Positions 40,007 to 49,060 are shown, counted from the stretch's first letter. The stretch: 64,000 bases of DNA from Flavobacterium sp. (GCA_027484725.1 JAIXSK010000026.1:1-64000); one strand, 5' to 3'. The notes: a model not told the origin generated them from the letters alone. Numbers and translations: made by a program.

Positions 40007-40633
40007 TTATCGGCAACAAAGTTTAATGAGGGTCAAAACAGCCATCAAGGCAGCAATAGAACCAATAATTTTATTGATATTTTCCATCAAAAAACGCGTT
40101 TTTTGTTCTACTTTTTTAAAGGCGGCAAGGTAGGCGTAAAAAACCGAAAACGAACCGGCAGTAACTCCGAGTACAAAACCTAAAATCGAAGCGACTTCAA
40201 ATTTAAAATAACCCGAAGTGGCCAAACTGATACTCGCAAAAACATAAAACGGAATGGGTAAAAAATTAAGTGCCGAGAGCAACATTCCAAAGAAATACCG
40301 ATGCATTTTCTTTTTGAGCGAAACTTCTTTGGGCAAATTTTGCGGCTTTTTGGCCATCCAGAAAAAGTAAATGCTCAACCCTGAAAAAATGAGCACGCCA
40401 ATTTCTTGCAGCAATGCGATGATTTCAGTATGCTTGTTGATAAAACGCGCAAACAGAACCGCTATATACGTCTGTATAAAAACAACGCTCGAAGCACCAA
40501 AAGTAAAGTGTAAAGCTTCGCGTCTTCCTTCTTGAAGGCCTATTTTGGCTACGGTCATGTTGATCAGACCCGGCAAAATCACAGCCATCACCGAAATGAA
40601 ATAGCCCAGCAAGAACGAAAACAAAAAAGCCAT
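40007..40633 (-). CDS. LysE-family transporter
   Basis: 208 aa, six membrane helices (starts FLFSFLLGYFISVMAVILPGLINMTVAKIGLQEGRREALHF, split here over helices 1 and 2). The first-helix GLINMTVAKIGLQEGRR pattern is typical of LysE/RhtB amino-acid exporters. Probably exports an amino acid or similar small molecule; substrate cannot be read. It starts right at the trmB stop and ends 1 nt before the ATL gene. Confidence 0.85.
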   Translation of the reverse strand: MAFLFSFLLGYFISVMAVILPGLINMTVAKIGLQEGRREALHFTFGASSVVFIQTYIAVLFARFINKHTEIIALLQEIGVLIFSGLSIYFFWMAKKPQNLPKEVSLKKKMHRYFFGMLLSALNFLPIPFYVFASISLATSGYFKFEVASILGFVLGVTAGSFSVFYAYLAAFKKVEQKTRFLMENINKIIGSIAALMAVLTLIKLCCR

Positions 40634-41308
40634 CTACTTGATTTTAAAACGAATATACGTAATTGGCTTGTTCTTTTCCAAATATAGTTTTTCGTAATGC
40701 GTTTGAATTTCAAGGACTTCAGCCGGACTGCCCTCATTGTGGTAAATATTGTGGTTGGCATACAAGACTTCATGCCCCAATCCGTGCAGCAAACCCAAAG
40801 TGTAACCATGCATGAATTCACTGTCCGTTTTTAGATGTACAAGTCCGTCTTTTTTGAGAATTTTTTGGTAGCGCTGCAAAAAGTCAGCATTGGTCATACG
40901 GTGCTTGGTTCGTTTGTATTTGATTTGAGGATCTGGAAAAGTAATCCAAATTTCATCGACCTCATTGGCCGCAAAAGCATACTCAATGAGTTCAATTTGC
41001 GTGCGTAAAAAACCTACATTTCGAATGCCTGATTCAACAGCTGTCTTGGCTCCACGCCAAAATCGAGCGCCTTTGATATCAATACCAATGAAGTTTTTCT
41101 CCGGGAAACGCTCAGCCAAACTCACCGAATATTCACCTTTACCACAACCGAGTTCCAAAACAATCGGATGGTTGTTTTTAAAAAAATCGCGCGCCCAATT
41201 TCCTTTGAGTGGAAAATCACCTTGCATGAGTTGTTCGCGCGAAGGTTGAATGACGTTGCCAAATGTATCGTTTTCTCTAAATCTCTTGAGTTTATTTTTA
41301 CTGCCCAC
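40634..41308 (-). CDS. trmB: tRNA (guanine-N7-)-methyltransferase
   Basis: 224 aa. SAM-binding motif VLELGCGKGEYSVSLAE (near 50-66), FIGIDIKGARFWRGAKTA, the catalytic/tRNA-binding ITFPDPQIKYKRTKHRMTN and HLKTDSEFMHGYT. It forms m7G46 in tRNA. First gene of a three-gene group with LysE and ATL; a -7 element TAATTTTG (minus, 41330-41337) precedes it. Confidence 0.96.
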   Translation of the reverse strand: MGSKNKLKRFRENDTFGNVIQPSREQLMQGDFPLKGNWARDFFKNNHPIVLELGCGKGEYSVSLAERFPEKNFIGIDIKGARFWRGAKTAVESGIRNVGFLRTQIELIEYAFAANEVDEIWITFPDPQIKYKRTKHRMTNADFLQRYQKILKKDGLVHLKTDSEFMHGYTLGLLHGLGHEVLYANHNIYHNEGSPAEVLEIQTHYEKLYLEKNKPITYIRFKIK

Positions 41309-41396
41309 AATGATGTTTTAATATTTTGGCAAAATTAAATAAATATAACGCATCTAAAATCTTTTTATCTTGCCCATGCAAAATCTACTCATTAAA

Positions 41397-42461
41397 ATGT
41401 CAGATTCTATACATCATTTACTTGTAGCTCCGCTCAATTGGGGTTTGGGTCACGCTACCCGCTGTATTCCGATTATTCGGGCGCTGATGTCTTGCGGATA
41501 CACTCCTATTTTGGCTTCAGACGGACAAGCTTTGGCTTTACTCAAAAAAGAATTTCCTGATTTGAAAGCGCTTGAGTTGCCATCCTATGATGTTGAATAT
41601 GCTCGTGAGGGCGCTGATTTTAAGTGGAAGATGATTAAAAATCTACCCAAAATGATTGATGCCATCCGACTTGAAAAAAAACTGGTGTGTCAGTGGGTCA
41701 AAGATTACAATTTATGCGGTATTATTTCAGACAACCGACCGGGTGTGTTCAGCAAAAAAATCCCTTCGGTGTTCATTACCCATCAACTGCGGGTACTTTC
41801 GGGCAATACTACTTGGATCAGCAGTAAATTACATCGGCACATCATCAAAAAGTTTGAAGAATGTTGGGTGCCTGATTTTGATTCAGCCCAAAATTTAAGC
41901 GGCAAACTCGGACATCTTAAAAAAACCGATGATAAGATCAGATACATCGGTCCGTTGAGTCGTTTTGAAAAGCAATCTGTGCCTATTGAATACGATTTGA
42001 TGATTTTACTATCAGGTCCGGAACCCCAACGCAGCATACTTGAAGAACGATTGCGCATTCAGATCAGAAAATATAATGGCCGTGTGATTTTTATCTGCGG
42101 AAGCGTAGAAGAAAAACAAAAAGTTAACCAAATAGACGGCGTTACTTTTTACAATTTTATGACTTCTGAGCAACTGGAAAAAACCTTGAATCAAAGCGCT
42201 TTTGTTTTGGCCCGATCGGGTTATACAACCTTGATGGATTTGGTCAAATTAGAGAAAAAAGCGTTTTTTATTCCAACACCCGGACAATACGAACAAGAAT
42301 ATTTGGCCAAGAAAATGCGCAAAAATGGCTGGTTTATGTTTGCCAAACAAGATGATTTTAGATTTGCTGATTTAACGCAAGGGCAATTTTTTCAGCCCCC
42401 AAAATTGGTAGAAGAACCGGTGCATTGGAAGAATCTGTTTTGCTTGTTTGAAAAGCGATAG
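41397..42461 (+). CDS. MurG-like glycosyltransferase (GT28-type fold)
   Basis: 354 aa from ATG 41397. In-frame ATG 41376 is also possible. The N terminus LLVAPLNWGLGHATRCIPIIRALMSCGY has the Gly-rich loop of GT-B enzymes in the MurG/UDP-glucuronosyl group; the C-terminal donor domain has FYNFMTSEQLEKTLNQSAF, ARSGYTTLMDLVKL and IPTPGQYEQEYLA, which line the nucleotide-sugar pocket. No membrane segment. Donor and acceptor unknown. Monocistronic and convergent with the phoR-like gene. Confidence 0.87.
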   Translation: MSDSIHHLLVAPLNWGLGHATRCIPIIRALMSCGYTPILASDGQALALLKKEFPDLKALELPSYDVEYAREGADFKWKMIKNLPKMIDAIRLEKKLVCQWVKDYNLCGIISDNRPGVFSKKIPSVFITHQLRVLSGNTTWISSKLHRHIIKKFEECWVPDFDSAQNLSGKLGHLKKTDDKIRYIGPLSRFEKQSVPIEYDLMILLSGPEPQRSILEERLRIQIRKYNGRVIFICGSVEEKQKVNQIDGVTFYNFMTSEQLEKTLNQSAFVLARSGYTTLMDLVKLEKKAFFIPTPGQYEQEYLAKKMRKNGWFMFAKQDDFRFADLTQGQFFQPPKLVEEPVHWKNLFCLFEKR

Positions 42462-42472
42462 AGCATACTGCC

Positions 42473-43516
42473 TTATTGGGCTTTTTCAAGTGTAAATGAA
42501 AATTCTGAGCCTTTGCCGAATTCGCTTTTAACGTAGATTTTTTCTTGATGCACTTCAATAATGTGTTTGACAATAGACAAACCTAAACCTGATCCGCCCT
42601 CGCTGCGCGCTCCGCTTTTATCTACTCTGAAAAATCGTTCAAACAACCGCGGAATATACTGTGGCTCAATACCTTCTCCGTTATCAGTGACACGTACTAT
42701 GACTTTGTCTTCTGTGAGGCTTTCGATACTAACTTCGGTTGAACCTTGTTCTTTGCCGTATTTGACCGAGTTCATGATCAGATTAATGAGCACCTGTTCA
42801 ATCTTTTCTCGGTCAGCCATAACATAGATGGGTTTGGGATACTTCATGTCAAACAAGAGCATGATGTCTTTTTTGGCCGCTTCCATTTCGAGCAAATCAA
42901 ATACGTTTTGCACCAAAGCTACAATGTCAAAACGGTTGATTTCAAGGTTGAGATCGCCCATTTCAAGTTTAGAAATCATGTCTAAATCTTGCACGATGTA
43001 GATGAGTCGTTCAACGCCTTTTTCTGCGCGTTGCAAATATTTTTTTCGGATGGTTTTGTCATTCATTGCGCCATCAAGCAAAGTAGAAAGATAACCTTGA
43101 ACGGTAAAAAGTGGTGTTTTGAGTTCGTGCGATACGTTGCCCAAAAATTCGCGGCGGTATTCTTCGCGCACTTTGAGCATTTCAATTTCAAGTTTTTTAT
43201 CAGTGGCAAATTTCTGCACCTCGCGCGTGAGGGTGGCCATGTCTGTAGTAATAGGCTGATTGCGCAAAGTAGACGAATCTAAAAGTGACACATCGTCATA
43301 AATTTTCTGAATGCGACGGTAGATGAAATGCTCTACGCGGTGCTGCATCACAAAAAAAGAAAATGCACCTACCATCAGCGCAAAAGCCAAGCAAAACCAG
43401 AATGAAAAGGTAAAAAAAGCATACTGCAAAAGGGCCAACACAACCGCAGTAAACAAAGCGACATAAGCCGCAGAAACCGCTGCAAAAGTGTATGTTTTTT
43501 TAAACTTGATGGCCAT
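42473..43516 (-). CDS. PhoR-like sensor histidine kinase
   Basis: 347 aa. Two close membrane helices (about 12-32 and 36-54) without a periplasmic domain, as in PhoR. HisKA with His in GNVSHELKTPLFTVQGYL (near residue 131), HATPase with NLIMNSVKYGKEQGS, VTDNGEGIEPQY, FERFFRVDKSGARSEGGSGLGLSIVK. The start codon overlaps the regulator stop by 1 nt (TAATG). By analogy with PhoR and the operator arrays nearby, it probably responds to phosphate; there is no Pst system in the window to prove it. Confidence 0.88.
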   Translation of the reverse strand: MAIKFKKTYTFAAVSAAYVALFTAVVLALLQYAFFTFSFWFCLAFALMVGAFSFFVMQHRVEHFIYRRIQKIYDDVSLLDSSTLRNQPITTDMATLTREVQKFATDKKLEIEMLKVREEYRREFLGNVSHELKTPLFTVQGYLSTLLDGAMNDKTIRKKYLQRAEKGVERLIYIVQDLDMISKLEMGDLNLEINRFDIVALVQNVFDLLEMEAAKKDIMLLFDMKYPKPIYVMADREKIEQVLINLIMNSVKYGKEQGSTEVSIESLTEDKVIVRVTDNGEGIEPQYIPRLFERFFRVDKSGARSEGGSGLGLSIVKHIIEVHQEKIYVKSEFGKGSEFSFTLEKAQ

Positions 43517-44202
43517 TAAACTTCAAACTTATAGCCGACGCCTTTGATGGTTTTAAAATAATCGTCGCCAATTTTCTCACGCAATTTACGAATATGTACG
43601 TCAATAGTGCGTCCGCCTACGATGACTTCATTGCCCCAAACTTTATCAAGGATTTCATCGCGTTTGAAAACTTTTCCGGGTTTAGATGCCAAAAGGTAAA
43701 ACAATTCAAACTCTTTGCGCGGCAAGATGATTTCTTGATCTTCTTTGATGATTTTGTATTCTTCGCGGTTGATTTCTATACTGCCCACGCGTATAGTTTC
43801 AGAAGTGTTTTTTTCGTCTTCTTTTAAACGACGCAAAAGCGCTTTTACTTTGCTGACCAACAATTTGGGCTTGATGGGTTTGGTGATATAATCATCAGCT
43901 CCGGCATCAAATCCGGCTACTTGTGAGTAATCTTCGCTACGCGCGGTAAGAAAAGTAATGATTACTTGGCTGAGTTCAGGAATTTTGCGAATGTTTTCAC
44001 AGGCTTCCATCCCATCCATTTCGGGCATCATGACATCCATGATGATTAAATGAGGCAAATCTTTCTTGGCTTTGGAAATAGCTTCTTTACCGTTGGATGC
44101 GGTGAGAATTTGATATCCTTCTTGAGAAAGGTTGTATCCGACAATTTCTAAAATATCCGGTTCGTCATCGACCAATAAAATCCTAATGTCTTTTTTTTTC
44201 AT
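43516..44202 (-). CDS. PhoB-like OmpR-family response regulator
   Basis: 228 aa. Receiver (ILLVDDEPDILEIV, Asp in LIIMDVMMPEMDG, Lys in YITKPIKP) and OmpR/PhoB winged helix (EFELFYLLASKPGKVFKRDEI, WGNEVIVGGRTIDVHIRKLREKIG, TIKGVGYKF). First gene of the phoB-phoR-like operon. OmpR-family proteins bind direct repeats with an 11-bp period, and just such arrays precede the TonB receptor (44284-44343) and lipoprotein (47232-47291) genes. Confidence 0.9.
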   Translation of the reverse strand: MKKKDIRILLVDDEPDILEIVGYNLSQEGYQILTASNGKEAISKAKKDLPHLIIMDVMMPEMDGMEACENIRKIPELSQVIITFLTARSEDYSQVAGFDAGADDYITKPIKPKLLVSKVKALLRRLKEDEKNTSETIRVGSIEINREEYKIIKEDQEIILPRKEFELFYLLASKPGKVFKRDEILDKVWGNEVIVGGRTIDVHIRKLREKIGDDYFKTIKGVGYKFEV

Positions 44203-44256
44203 GACTCGGCAAGCGTTGGTTTAGCGGTTGTAAATGTAAAGATAAAATAATAGCCC

Positions 44257-44274
44257 TTACGGCATTAACCGTAA
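44257..44274. promoter_or_regulatory. Inverted repeat in the phoB-receptor intergenic region
   Basis: TTACGG-CATTAA-CCGTAA, perfect 6-bp arms with a 6-bp spacer, 55 bp upstream of the phoB-like ATG. A candidate site for a second regulator; it is distinct from the 11-bp arrays. Confidence 0.35.
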
Positions 44275-44283
44275 TTTAATATG

Positions 44284-44343
44284 TTAACAATTCGGTAATC
44301 TTAACCCAACTTAATGGTAACTCGAGAGTAACATCAACTTTAC
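44284..44343 (+). promoter_or_regulatory. Pho-box-like array in front of the TonB receptor
   Basis: Half-sites begin every 11 bp: TTAAC (44284), GTAAT (44295), CCAAC (44306), GTAAC (44317), GTAAC (44328), TTTAC (44339). The pattern resembles the TTAACA direct repeats of Bacillus PhoP boxes. GTAAC 44328-44332 ends 21 nt before the -7-like TTTCTTTG (44354-44361), in place of a -33 box, as expected for an activated promoter. Confidence 0.65.
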
Positions 44344-44384
44344 AAAACGAACGTTTCTTTGCACCAAAATTTAACACACTACAG

Positions 44385-47168
44385 ATGAAACTTAAACTGG
44401 TTATCACCCTGCTTTTCATTGGACTACTGACTTTTGCGCAAAACAAAGGAACCATTACCGGAACCCTCACTGATAAAGACGCCAACAATGCGCCGCTTCC
44501 GTTTGCCAATGCACTCATCAAAGGAACTCAAATAGGCACAACCACCAACGAAAAAGGAGTTTACAGTTTGCAAGTGGCTCCGGGCAATCATATTTTGGTT
44601 TTTAGTTTTTTGGGCTATGAGAATTTAGAAGTCTCTGTAAACGTGGTCGCCGGCCAAACAGTAACAGTCAATAGAGCCTTAGGATCAGGCAGTTATAAGT
44701 TGCAAGATGTAGTGGTAAAAGCTTCTGGCGGACGAGAGAAAGAAACCGCGTTATTACTCGACCAGAAAAAAGCCGTCGAAATCAAACAAAGTATTGGTGC
44801 GCAAGAAATGGCGCGCAAAGGCGTGAGTAATGTACAAGAAGGTCTCACCAAAATTACCGGAATTTCTAAAGTAGAATCTAGAGGTTTGTTTGTACGTGGT
44901 CTGGAAGAGCGATATAACAACCTAATCATCAATGATTTGCAAGCCCCGTCGAACAGCCCTTTCAAGAAGATAATTCCACTAGATATTTTTCCTACTGATA
45001 TTGTAGGAGTACTGAATGTATACAAGACTTTTAATCCGAATATTCCAGGTGATTTTGCCGGCGCAACCATCAATATCGAAACCAGTCAGCCCAAGGCAAG
45101 TGTTACCAAAATCAGCACTAGTTTTGGTTTTATCACCAACAACAACGGACGCGATTTTCTGATTTCTGAAGATGCCAATACAACACAAGGATTTCTCGGT
45201 TTTTTAGCCAAAGACAGAGCTTTGCCAAGTAGTTTCGGAAATGTTCCTGCAGGCAAAATTCTCACCCCGAATCAATATGCCCAGTACAACAAACAAAATA
45301 CTTGGAATGTTGACAAGGCCAGCAGTCCTATTAATTCAGGAATTGGATTTTTACACACGGAGAAATTCAATTTAAAAAAAGGCAATAACATCAGTTACAT
45401 TTTCTCTGTCAATGCAGACAATAAATACCAAGTATTGGAAGGGGTTGACAGAACTTTTAATCAAGGGCAAGGAAACTACGATAACAACTTTTCATTCTCA
45501 AAATACAACTATGTAACTACTTTCTCTGCTTTGGGCGGAATTAAATTTAAATCTGACAGATTTGATGTGGCTGTGAACACATTCTTTTTGCGTTCAACTT
45601 CAAGCTTAATTCAGGATCAGTTGGGTTATAAAAACAGTTTAAATACCAATCCGAATGTTTTAATTCGCTTGAATCAATTTGAGGAATCAAAATATTGGAA
45701 CAATCAGATATTAGCCAATTACAAATTAACGGCAAACGGAAAACATGCATTAAAAGGTGGTTTTTCATTTGTAAAAACATCCTACGGCTTGCCAGACAGA
45801 AAAGTAATTACCGGTGAAAAAATTAATGATTCAGAGATCATAACTACTTACGGAGCCGATAATTTAATTCGTCAGTATTTTGATGTTTCGGGCGATCGAT
45901 TTTTCTCGGGAATGCTTGAATATAGTGTCAAACTGCAAGAAAAAGAAAATGGCAAAGACACCAAACTTGTAGTAGGTTATAATGGCTTAAGTAATGAAGA
46001 AGTTTCATCTTATCGGTTTGTGTTTGGCAGACCTCTGTTGGCTGCTCCGTTCACCGCCAATTTAAACAATATAGATTCTGCCATTACAGACGATGTCAAC
46101 AACGGTTTGATTAGATTTACAGAGGAATCGACCGGTGATTGGCGTTCAAAACTATATCAAAATGTTCAATCAGGATATGCCAATATTTTTTATAACATTG
46201 CACAAAAATGGGATATCAATGGTGGGCTTCGCGTTGAAAACTCAATCAGAGAAATTAAATATCGCCAAACCGGAGACGCTTTTGACGCCAATTACAGAAA
46301 ACTTAAAAAAGACAAAATTGACTTTTTACCATCGGTAAATGTAAAATATGCCATCAGTGAAAAAAGCAACTTGCGTTTTGCTGCCTCAAAAACCATTACC
46401 CGACCGGTATCAATTGAGGTGCTTCCAGTGAATTTTGTTAACCCTGATGGTACCGTTGAAATCGGCAATCCAAAATTGGTCAACAGTGACAACCTCAACT
46501 TTGACTTAAAATACGAGTTGTTTCCGAGAACCAATCAGGCATTCATTATAGGAGCTTTTGCCAAACAAATCAACAATCCGATTGAACGTATTTTTATTCC
46601 AACTGCCAGTAGCGGTGGACAAATCACAACCTACGCAAATTCAAAAAGTGCATTGCTGTACGGAATTGAATTAGAAGTTTTAGTGCCTTTGGACAAAATC
46701 AGTACAGGTTTGCGCAATTTTTCGTGGGGCTTTAACACCTCGCTCATGAAAACCCGTGTTGATGTTGACTTTGAAAAAAATCCACTTGAAAATAATAAAT
46801 CAAGAGCACTACAGGGAGCTTCTGATTGGTTGATTAATTCTGATTTGAAATATGATTTCAAGTTCAATGAAGATATGAAAAACACTATTTCATTAGTTTA
46901 TGGTGTATCCGGTGAACGTATTTATGCTGTGGGAACTGCTGGCATAGACCACATATATGAAAAGCCCTTCCACAAACTTGATTTTGTGTGGTCAAGCAAA
47001 TTGTCAAAAAATATCGAAGCTAAGTTGGCTGTAGACAATATTTTGAATCCTTCTTTTAAAAGAGAACTCGGAACAGACAGCAAACAAACCATTACCGAAT
47101 CTGATTTAACGGTTAAAGAATTCAAGAGAGGTACCGGATTTTCATTAGGGATTAACTACACTTTTTAA
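44385..47168 (+). CDS. TonB-dependent outer membrane receptor
   Basis: 927 aa. Signal peptide MKLKLVITLLFIGLLTFAQ, an N-terminal CarboxypepD_reg-like domain (about 22-105; GTITGTLTDKDANNAPLPFANALIKGT), plug domain (about 115-235; VQEGLTKITGISKVESRGLFVRGL, NNLIINDLQAP) and a 22-strand-type barrel ending FSLGINYTF with the terminal Phe needed for outer-membrane insertion. It imports a bulky ligand using TonB energy. Divergent from phoB and preceded by a Pho-box-like array, followed by a surface lipoprotein gene with the same array; a phosphorus-containing ligand is inferred. Confidence 0.93.
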   Translation: MKLKLVITLLFIGLLTFAQNKGTITGTLTDKDANNAPLPFANALIKGTQIGTTTNEKGVYSLQVAPGNHILVFSFLGYENLEVSVNVVAGQTVTVNRALGSGSYKLQDVVVKASGGREKETALLLDQKKAVEIKQSIGAQEMARKGVSNVQEGLTKITGISKVESRGLFVRGLEERYNNLIINDLQAPSNSPFKKIIPLDIFPTDIVGVLNVYKTFNPNIPGDFAGATINIETSQPKASVTKISTSFGFITNNNGRDFLISEDANTTQGFLGFLAKDRALPSSFGNVPAGKILTPNQYAQYNKQNTWNVDKASSPINSGIGFLHTEKFNLKKGNNISYIFSVNADNKYQVLEGVDRTFNQGQGNYDNNFSFSKYNYVTTFSALGGIKFKSDRFDVAVNTFFLRSTSSLIQDQLGYKNSLNTNPNVLIRLNQFEESKYWNNQILANYKLTANGKHALKGGFSFVKTSYGLPDRKVITGEKINDSEIITTYGADNLIRQYFDVSGDRFFSGMLEYSVKLQEKENGKDTKLVVGYNGLSNEEVSSYRFVFGRPLLAAPFTANLNNIDSAITDDVNNGLIRFTEESTGDWRSKLYQNVQSGYANIFYNIAQKWDINGGLRVENSIREIKYRQTGDAFDANYRKLKKDKIDFLPSVNVKYAISEKSNLRFAASKTITRPVSIEVLPVNFVNPDGTVEIGNPKLVNSDNLNFDLKYELFPRTNQAFIIGAFAKQINNPIERIFIPTASSGGQITTYANSKSALLYGIELEVLVPLDKISTGLRNFSWGFNTSLMKTRVDVDFEKNPLENNKSRALQGASDWLINSDLKYDFKFNEDMKNTISLVYGVSGERIYAVGTAGIDHIYEKPFHKLDFVWSSKLSKNIEAKLAVDNILNPSFKRELGTDSKQTITESDLTVKEFKRGTGFSLGINYTF

Positions 47169-47190
47169 AGCAATTGTAAAATTTGTTTGT

Positions 47191-47223
47191 TCGCCGGTCA
47201 TGATTTTGTCCGGCGATTTTTTT
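47191..47223 (+). terminator. Terminator of the TonB receptor gene
   Basis: TCGCCGG (47191-47197) and CCGGCGA (47210-47216) form a 7-bp stem followed by seven T, so the lipoprotein gene needs its own promoter. Confidence 0.85.
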
Positions 47224-47231
47224 ATAAATCG

Positions 47232-47291
47232 TTAACAAAGACTTTACAATCTATTGACGCTTTTATAAACACTTGACAACGTTATGGTAAC
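47232..47291 (+). promoter_or_regulatory. Pho-box-like array in front of the beta-helix lipoprotein
   Basis: Half-sites every 11 bp: TTAAC (47232), TTTAC (47243), TTGAC (47254), ATAAA (47265, weak), ACAAC (47276), GTAAC (47287). The last one ends 21 nt before the -7 element TACCTTTG (47313-47320), the same spacing as at the TonB receptor promoter. Confidence 0.65.
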
Positions 47292-47312
47292 GCTCAAAAA
47301 AAAAGCGCGATA

Positions 47313-47320
47313 TACCTTTG
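47313..47320 (+). promoter_or_regulatory. -7 element of the beta-helix lipoprotein gene
   Basis: TACCTTTG matches TAnnTTTG, 27 nt before the ATG. No TTG lies at -33; the GTAAC half-site stands there. Confidence 0.6.
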
Positions 47321-47347
47321 TTTCAGTATTAAAAACAACATTAAACC

Positions 47348-48532
47348 ATGAAAAAATTACTATTAAGCCTTTCTGTTTTGGCAGCATTAACCACCGCTTG
47401 TACTTCAGATGATGAAAGCTCAAACAACACGAACACACCCACGGGAGTAATTTCAGGTGATTTCGGTGCTAACAGAACATACGAAAAAGGAAATTACACC
47501 TTAAAAGGAACCGTACGAGTTAAATCAGGCATCACTTTGACTATAGCCGCAGGCTCTGTTATTACTGCCGATGTTACAGACGGTGTTGATGCACTTGTCG
47601 TCGAGAACGGCGGAAAATTAATTATGGAAGGTACTGCTGCCGAACCTATTGTTTGTACCCATACTACTAAAGTTCCGGGCTCTTGGGGTGGAATCATTAT
47701 ATATGGTGATGCGCCAATTGTAGGTGCCAGTTCTGTGAGTAGTGCAACATCAGAAGACGGTTTGACCAGTTCTATAACCGGAACAGCATATACCTACGGA
47801 GGATCTAACCCAACCCACAACGGAGGAACCTTGCGTTATGTACGTGTTGAATATGCCGGGAAAAAGATTACAGACGGCACCAGCGAAATGAATGGTTTTT
47901 CTTTTTATTCTGTAGGTTCAGGAACTGTTTTAGAAAATTTAGTCTCATACAAAGGAGCTGATGACGGATATGAATTCTACGGAGGAACGGTGAGTGCAAC
48001 CAATTTGATTTCCTATGGAAACTCTGATGATGCTTTCGACTGGCAAGACGGATGGAGAGGACAATTGAATAGCAATTGGTTTGCTTCACAAGTTGGAACC
48101 GGTAACTTTGGAATGGAAGTAGAAGCAAAAAGCGTAAACAATGACTTTTGGCCAAAAATCACTAATATCACACTCAAAAGAGCACCGGGTACAGTAACCG
48201 AAGGAGGAACATCAGCAGCCGAGTATGATGCTATCCAATTTAAAAAACAAGGAAACGGCGATTTCTCAAACATTGTTATCTCAGGCTACACAACTGCTGG
48301 AGCAACTGCGGTTCGCATTCAAGATGCAGCAACCAATACTGGTCAAGTAGAGGGTAGAAAGATAAAATTAACGAATGTACAAATCAATGACGGCACCCCG
48401 CAATATGCCGGAGCAAGCGGTATTTCAGTTCTATTTAACGAGGCTGATTACACTTTAAGCTCAAGTGCAACCGGCGCATCTATCACCCCAGGTGCATGGA
48501 CCATTGTTGAAGGTGTTAACTTACTTAACTAA
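47348..48532 (+). CDS. Surface lipoprotein with right-handed beta-helix, Pho-linked
   Basis: 394 aa. Signal peptide with lipobox LTTAC (Cys near residue 19), followed at once by TSDDES. SDD-type acidic residues right after the Cys fit the lipoprotein export signal reported for Flavobacterium surface lipoproteins. The body is beta-helical: VRVKSGITLTIAAGSVITAD, LVVENGGKLIMEGTAAEPI, LENLVSYKGADDGYEFYGGTV, LISYGNSDDAFDWQDGWRG with many Asp/Gly turns. No catalytic set is recognised. It follows the receptor on the same strand with its own array-driven promoter, so it probably helps in ligand capture. Confidence 0.82.
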   Translation: MKKLLLSLSVLAALTTACTSDDESSNNTNTPTGVISGDFGANRTYEKGNYTLKGTVRVKSGITLTIAAGSVITADVTDGVDALVVENGGKLIMEGTAAEPIVCTHTTKVPGSWGGIIIYGDAPIVGASSVSSATSEDGLTSSITGTAYTYGGSNPTHNGGTLRYVRVEYAGKKITDGTSEMNGFSFYSVGSGTVLENLVSYKGADDGYEFYGGTVSATNLISYGNSDDAFDWQDGWRGQLNSNWFASQVGTGNFGMEVEAKSVNNDFWPKITNITLKRAPGTVTEGGTSAAEYDAIQFKKQGNGDFSNIVISGYTTAGATAVRIQDAATNTGQVEGRKIKLTNVQINDGTPQYAGASGISVLFNEADYTLSSSATGASITPGAWTIVEGVNLLN

Positions 48533-48558
48533 TTTTTTCACAAAAGACAACTAATGAA

Positions 48559-48586
48559 AACACCCCATTTACGGGGTGTTTTTTTT
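48559..48586 (+). terminator. Terminator of the lipoprotein gene
   Basis: AACACCCC (48559-48566) and GGGGTGTT (48573-48580), perfect 8-bp stem, then a T run. Confidence 0.9.
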
Positions 48587-48633
48587 ATGATTCAATTATG
48601 AAATTTATTTCTATCTTTATGGCGATTCAAAGT

Positions 48634-48954
48634 ATGAAAAAATTCCTACCACATATAACCCTATTTTTAATGCTTTTGTGCTCTGTTGCCGTATCGGCTC
48701 AAGAGAACAAACAAACATTATCTTCTGAAGTGTTGGGCTTTTATCCGAATCCGGTAAGCAGTGGAAAAATATTCATCACTTCTAAAACCAGCCTAGACAA
48801 AGACATAACTATTTTTGATGTGTTGGGAAAAAAGGTTTTACAAGCTACCATCAATTCAAAAGAGCTTTCAATTGCCAACTTATTACCGGGTGTTTACATC
48901 ATCAAAATCAAAGAGGGCGAGGCCACCACTACTAGAAAACTGATAGTCAAATAG
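48634..48954 (+). CDS. Short exported protein consisting only of a T9SS sorting domain
   Basis: 106 aa from ATG 48634; an in-frame ATG at 48598 would sit upstream of the -7-like TATCTTTA (48613-48620) and spoil the signal peptide MKKFLPHITLFLMLLCSVAVSAQ. The remaining 83 residues are a type A T9SS C-terminal domain: VLGFYPNPVSSGKIFITSK, ITIFDVLGKKVLQ, NLLPGVYIIKIKEG, ending KLIVK. No passenger domain precedes it. It could be a relic of a secreted protein or a functional minimal T9SS client. Confidence 0.82.
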   Translation: MKKFLPHITLFLMLLCSVAVSAQENKQTLSSEVLGFYPNPVSSGKIFITSKTSLDKDITIFDVLGKKVLQATINSKELSIANLLPGVYIIKIKEGEATTTRKLIVK

Positions 48955-49026
48955 TTGTTTTTACATTTGACCTTTTCTTAAATTTTATTTTACCAAAATT
49001 TCTTTTCCTCAAAGCAATTTACTTCC

Positions 49027-49034
49027 TATATTTG
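49027..49034 (+). promoter_or_regulatory. -7 element of the T9SS protein gene at 49061
   Basis: TATATTTG, exact TAnnTTTG, 26 nt before the ATG. Confidence 0.5.
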
Positions 49035-49060
49035 TAGTCCGAAATATTAAAAACTCGAAA

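Noticed and set aside
43516..44202. Firm naming of the regulator pair as phoB/phoR
   Set aside because: OmpR-family regulators are numerous; without pst/phoU genes the names remain by analogy, so no gene symbols were given.
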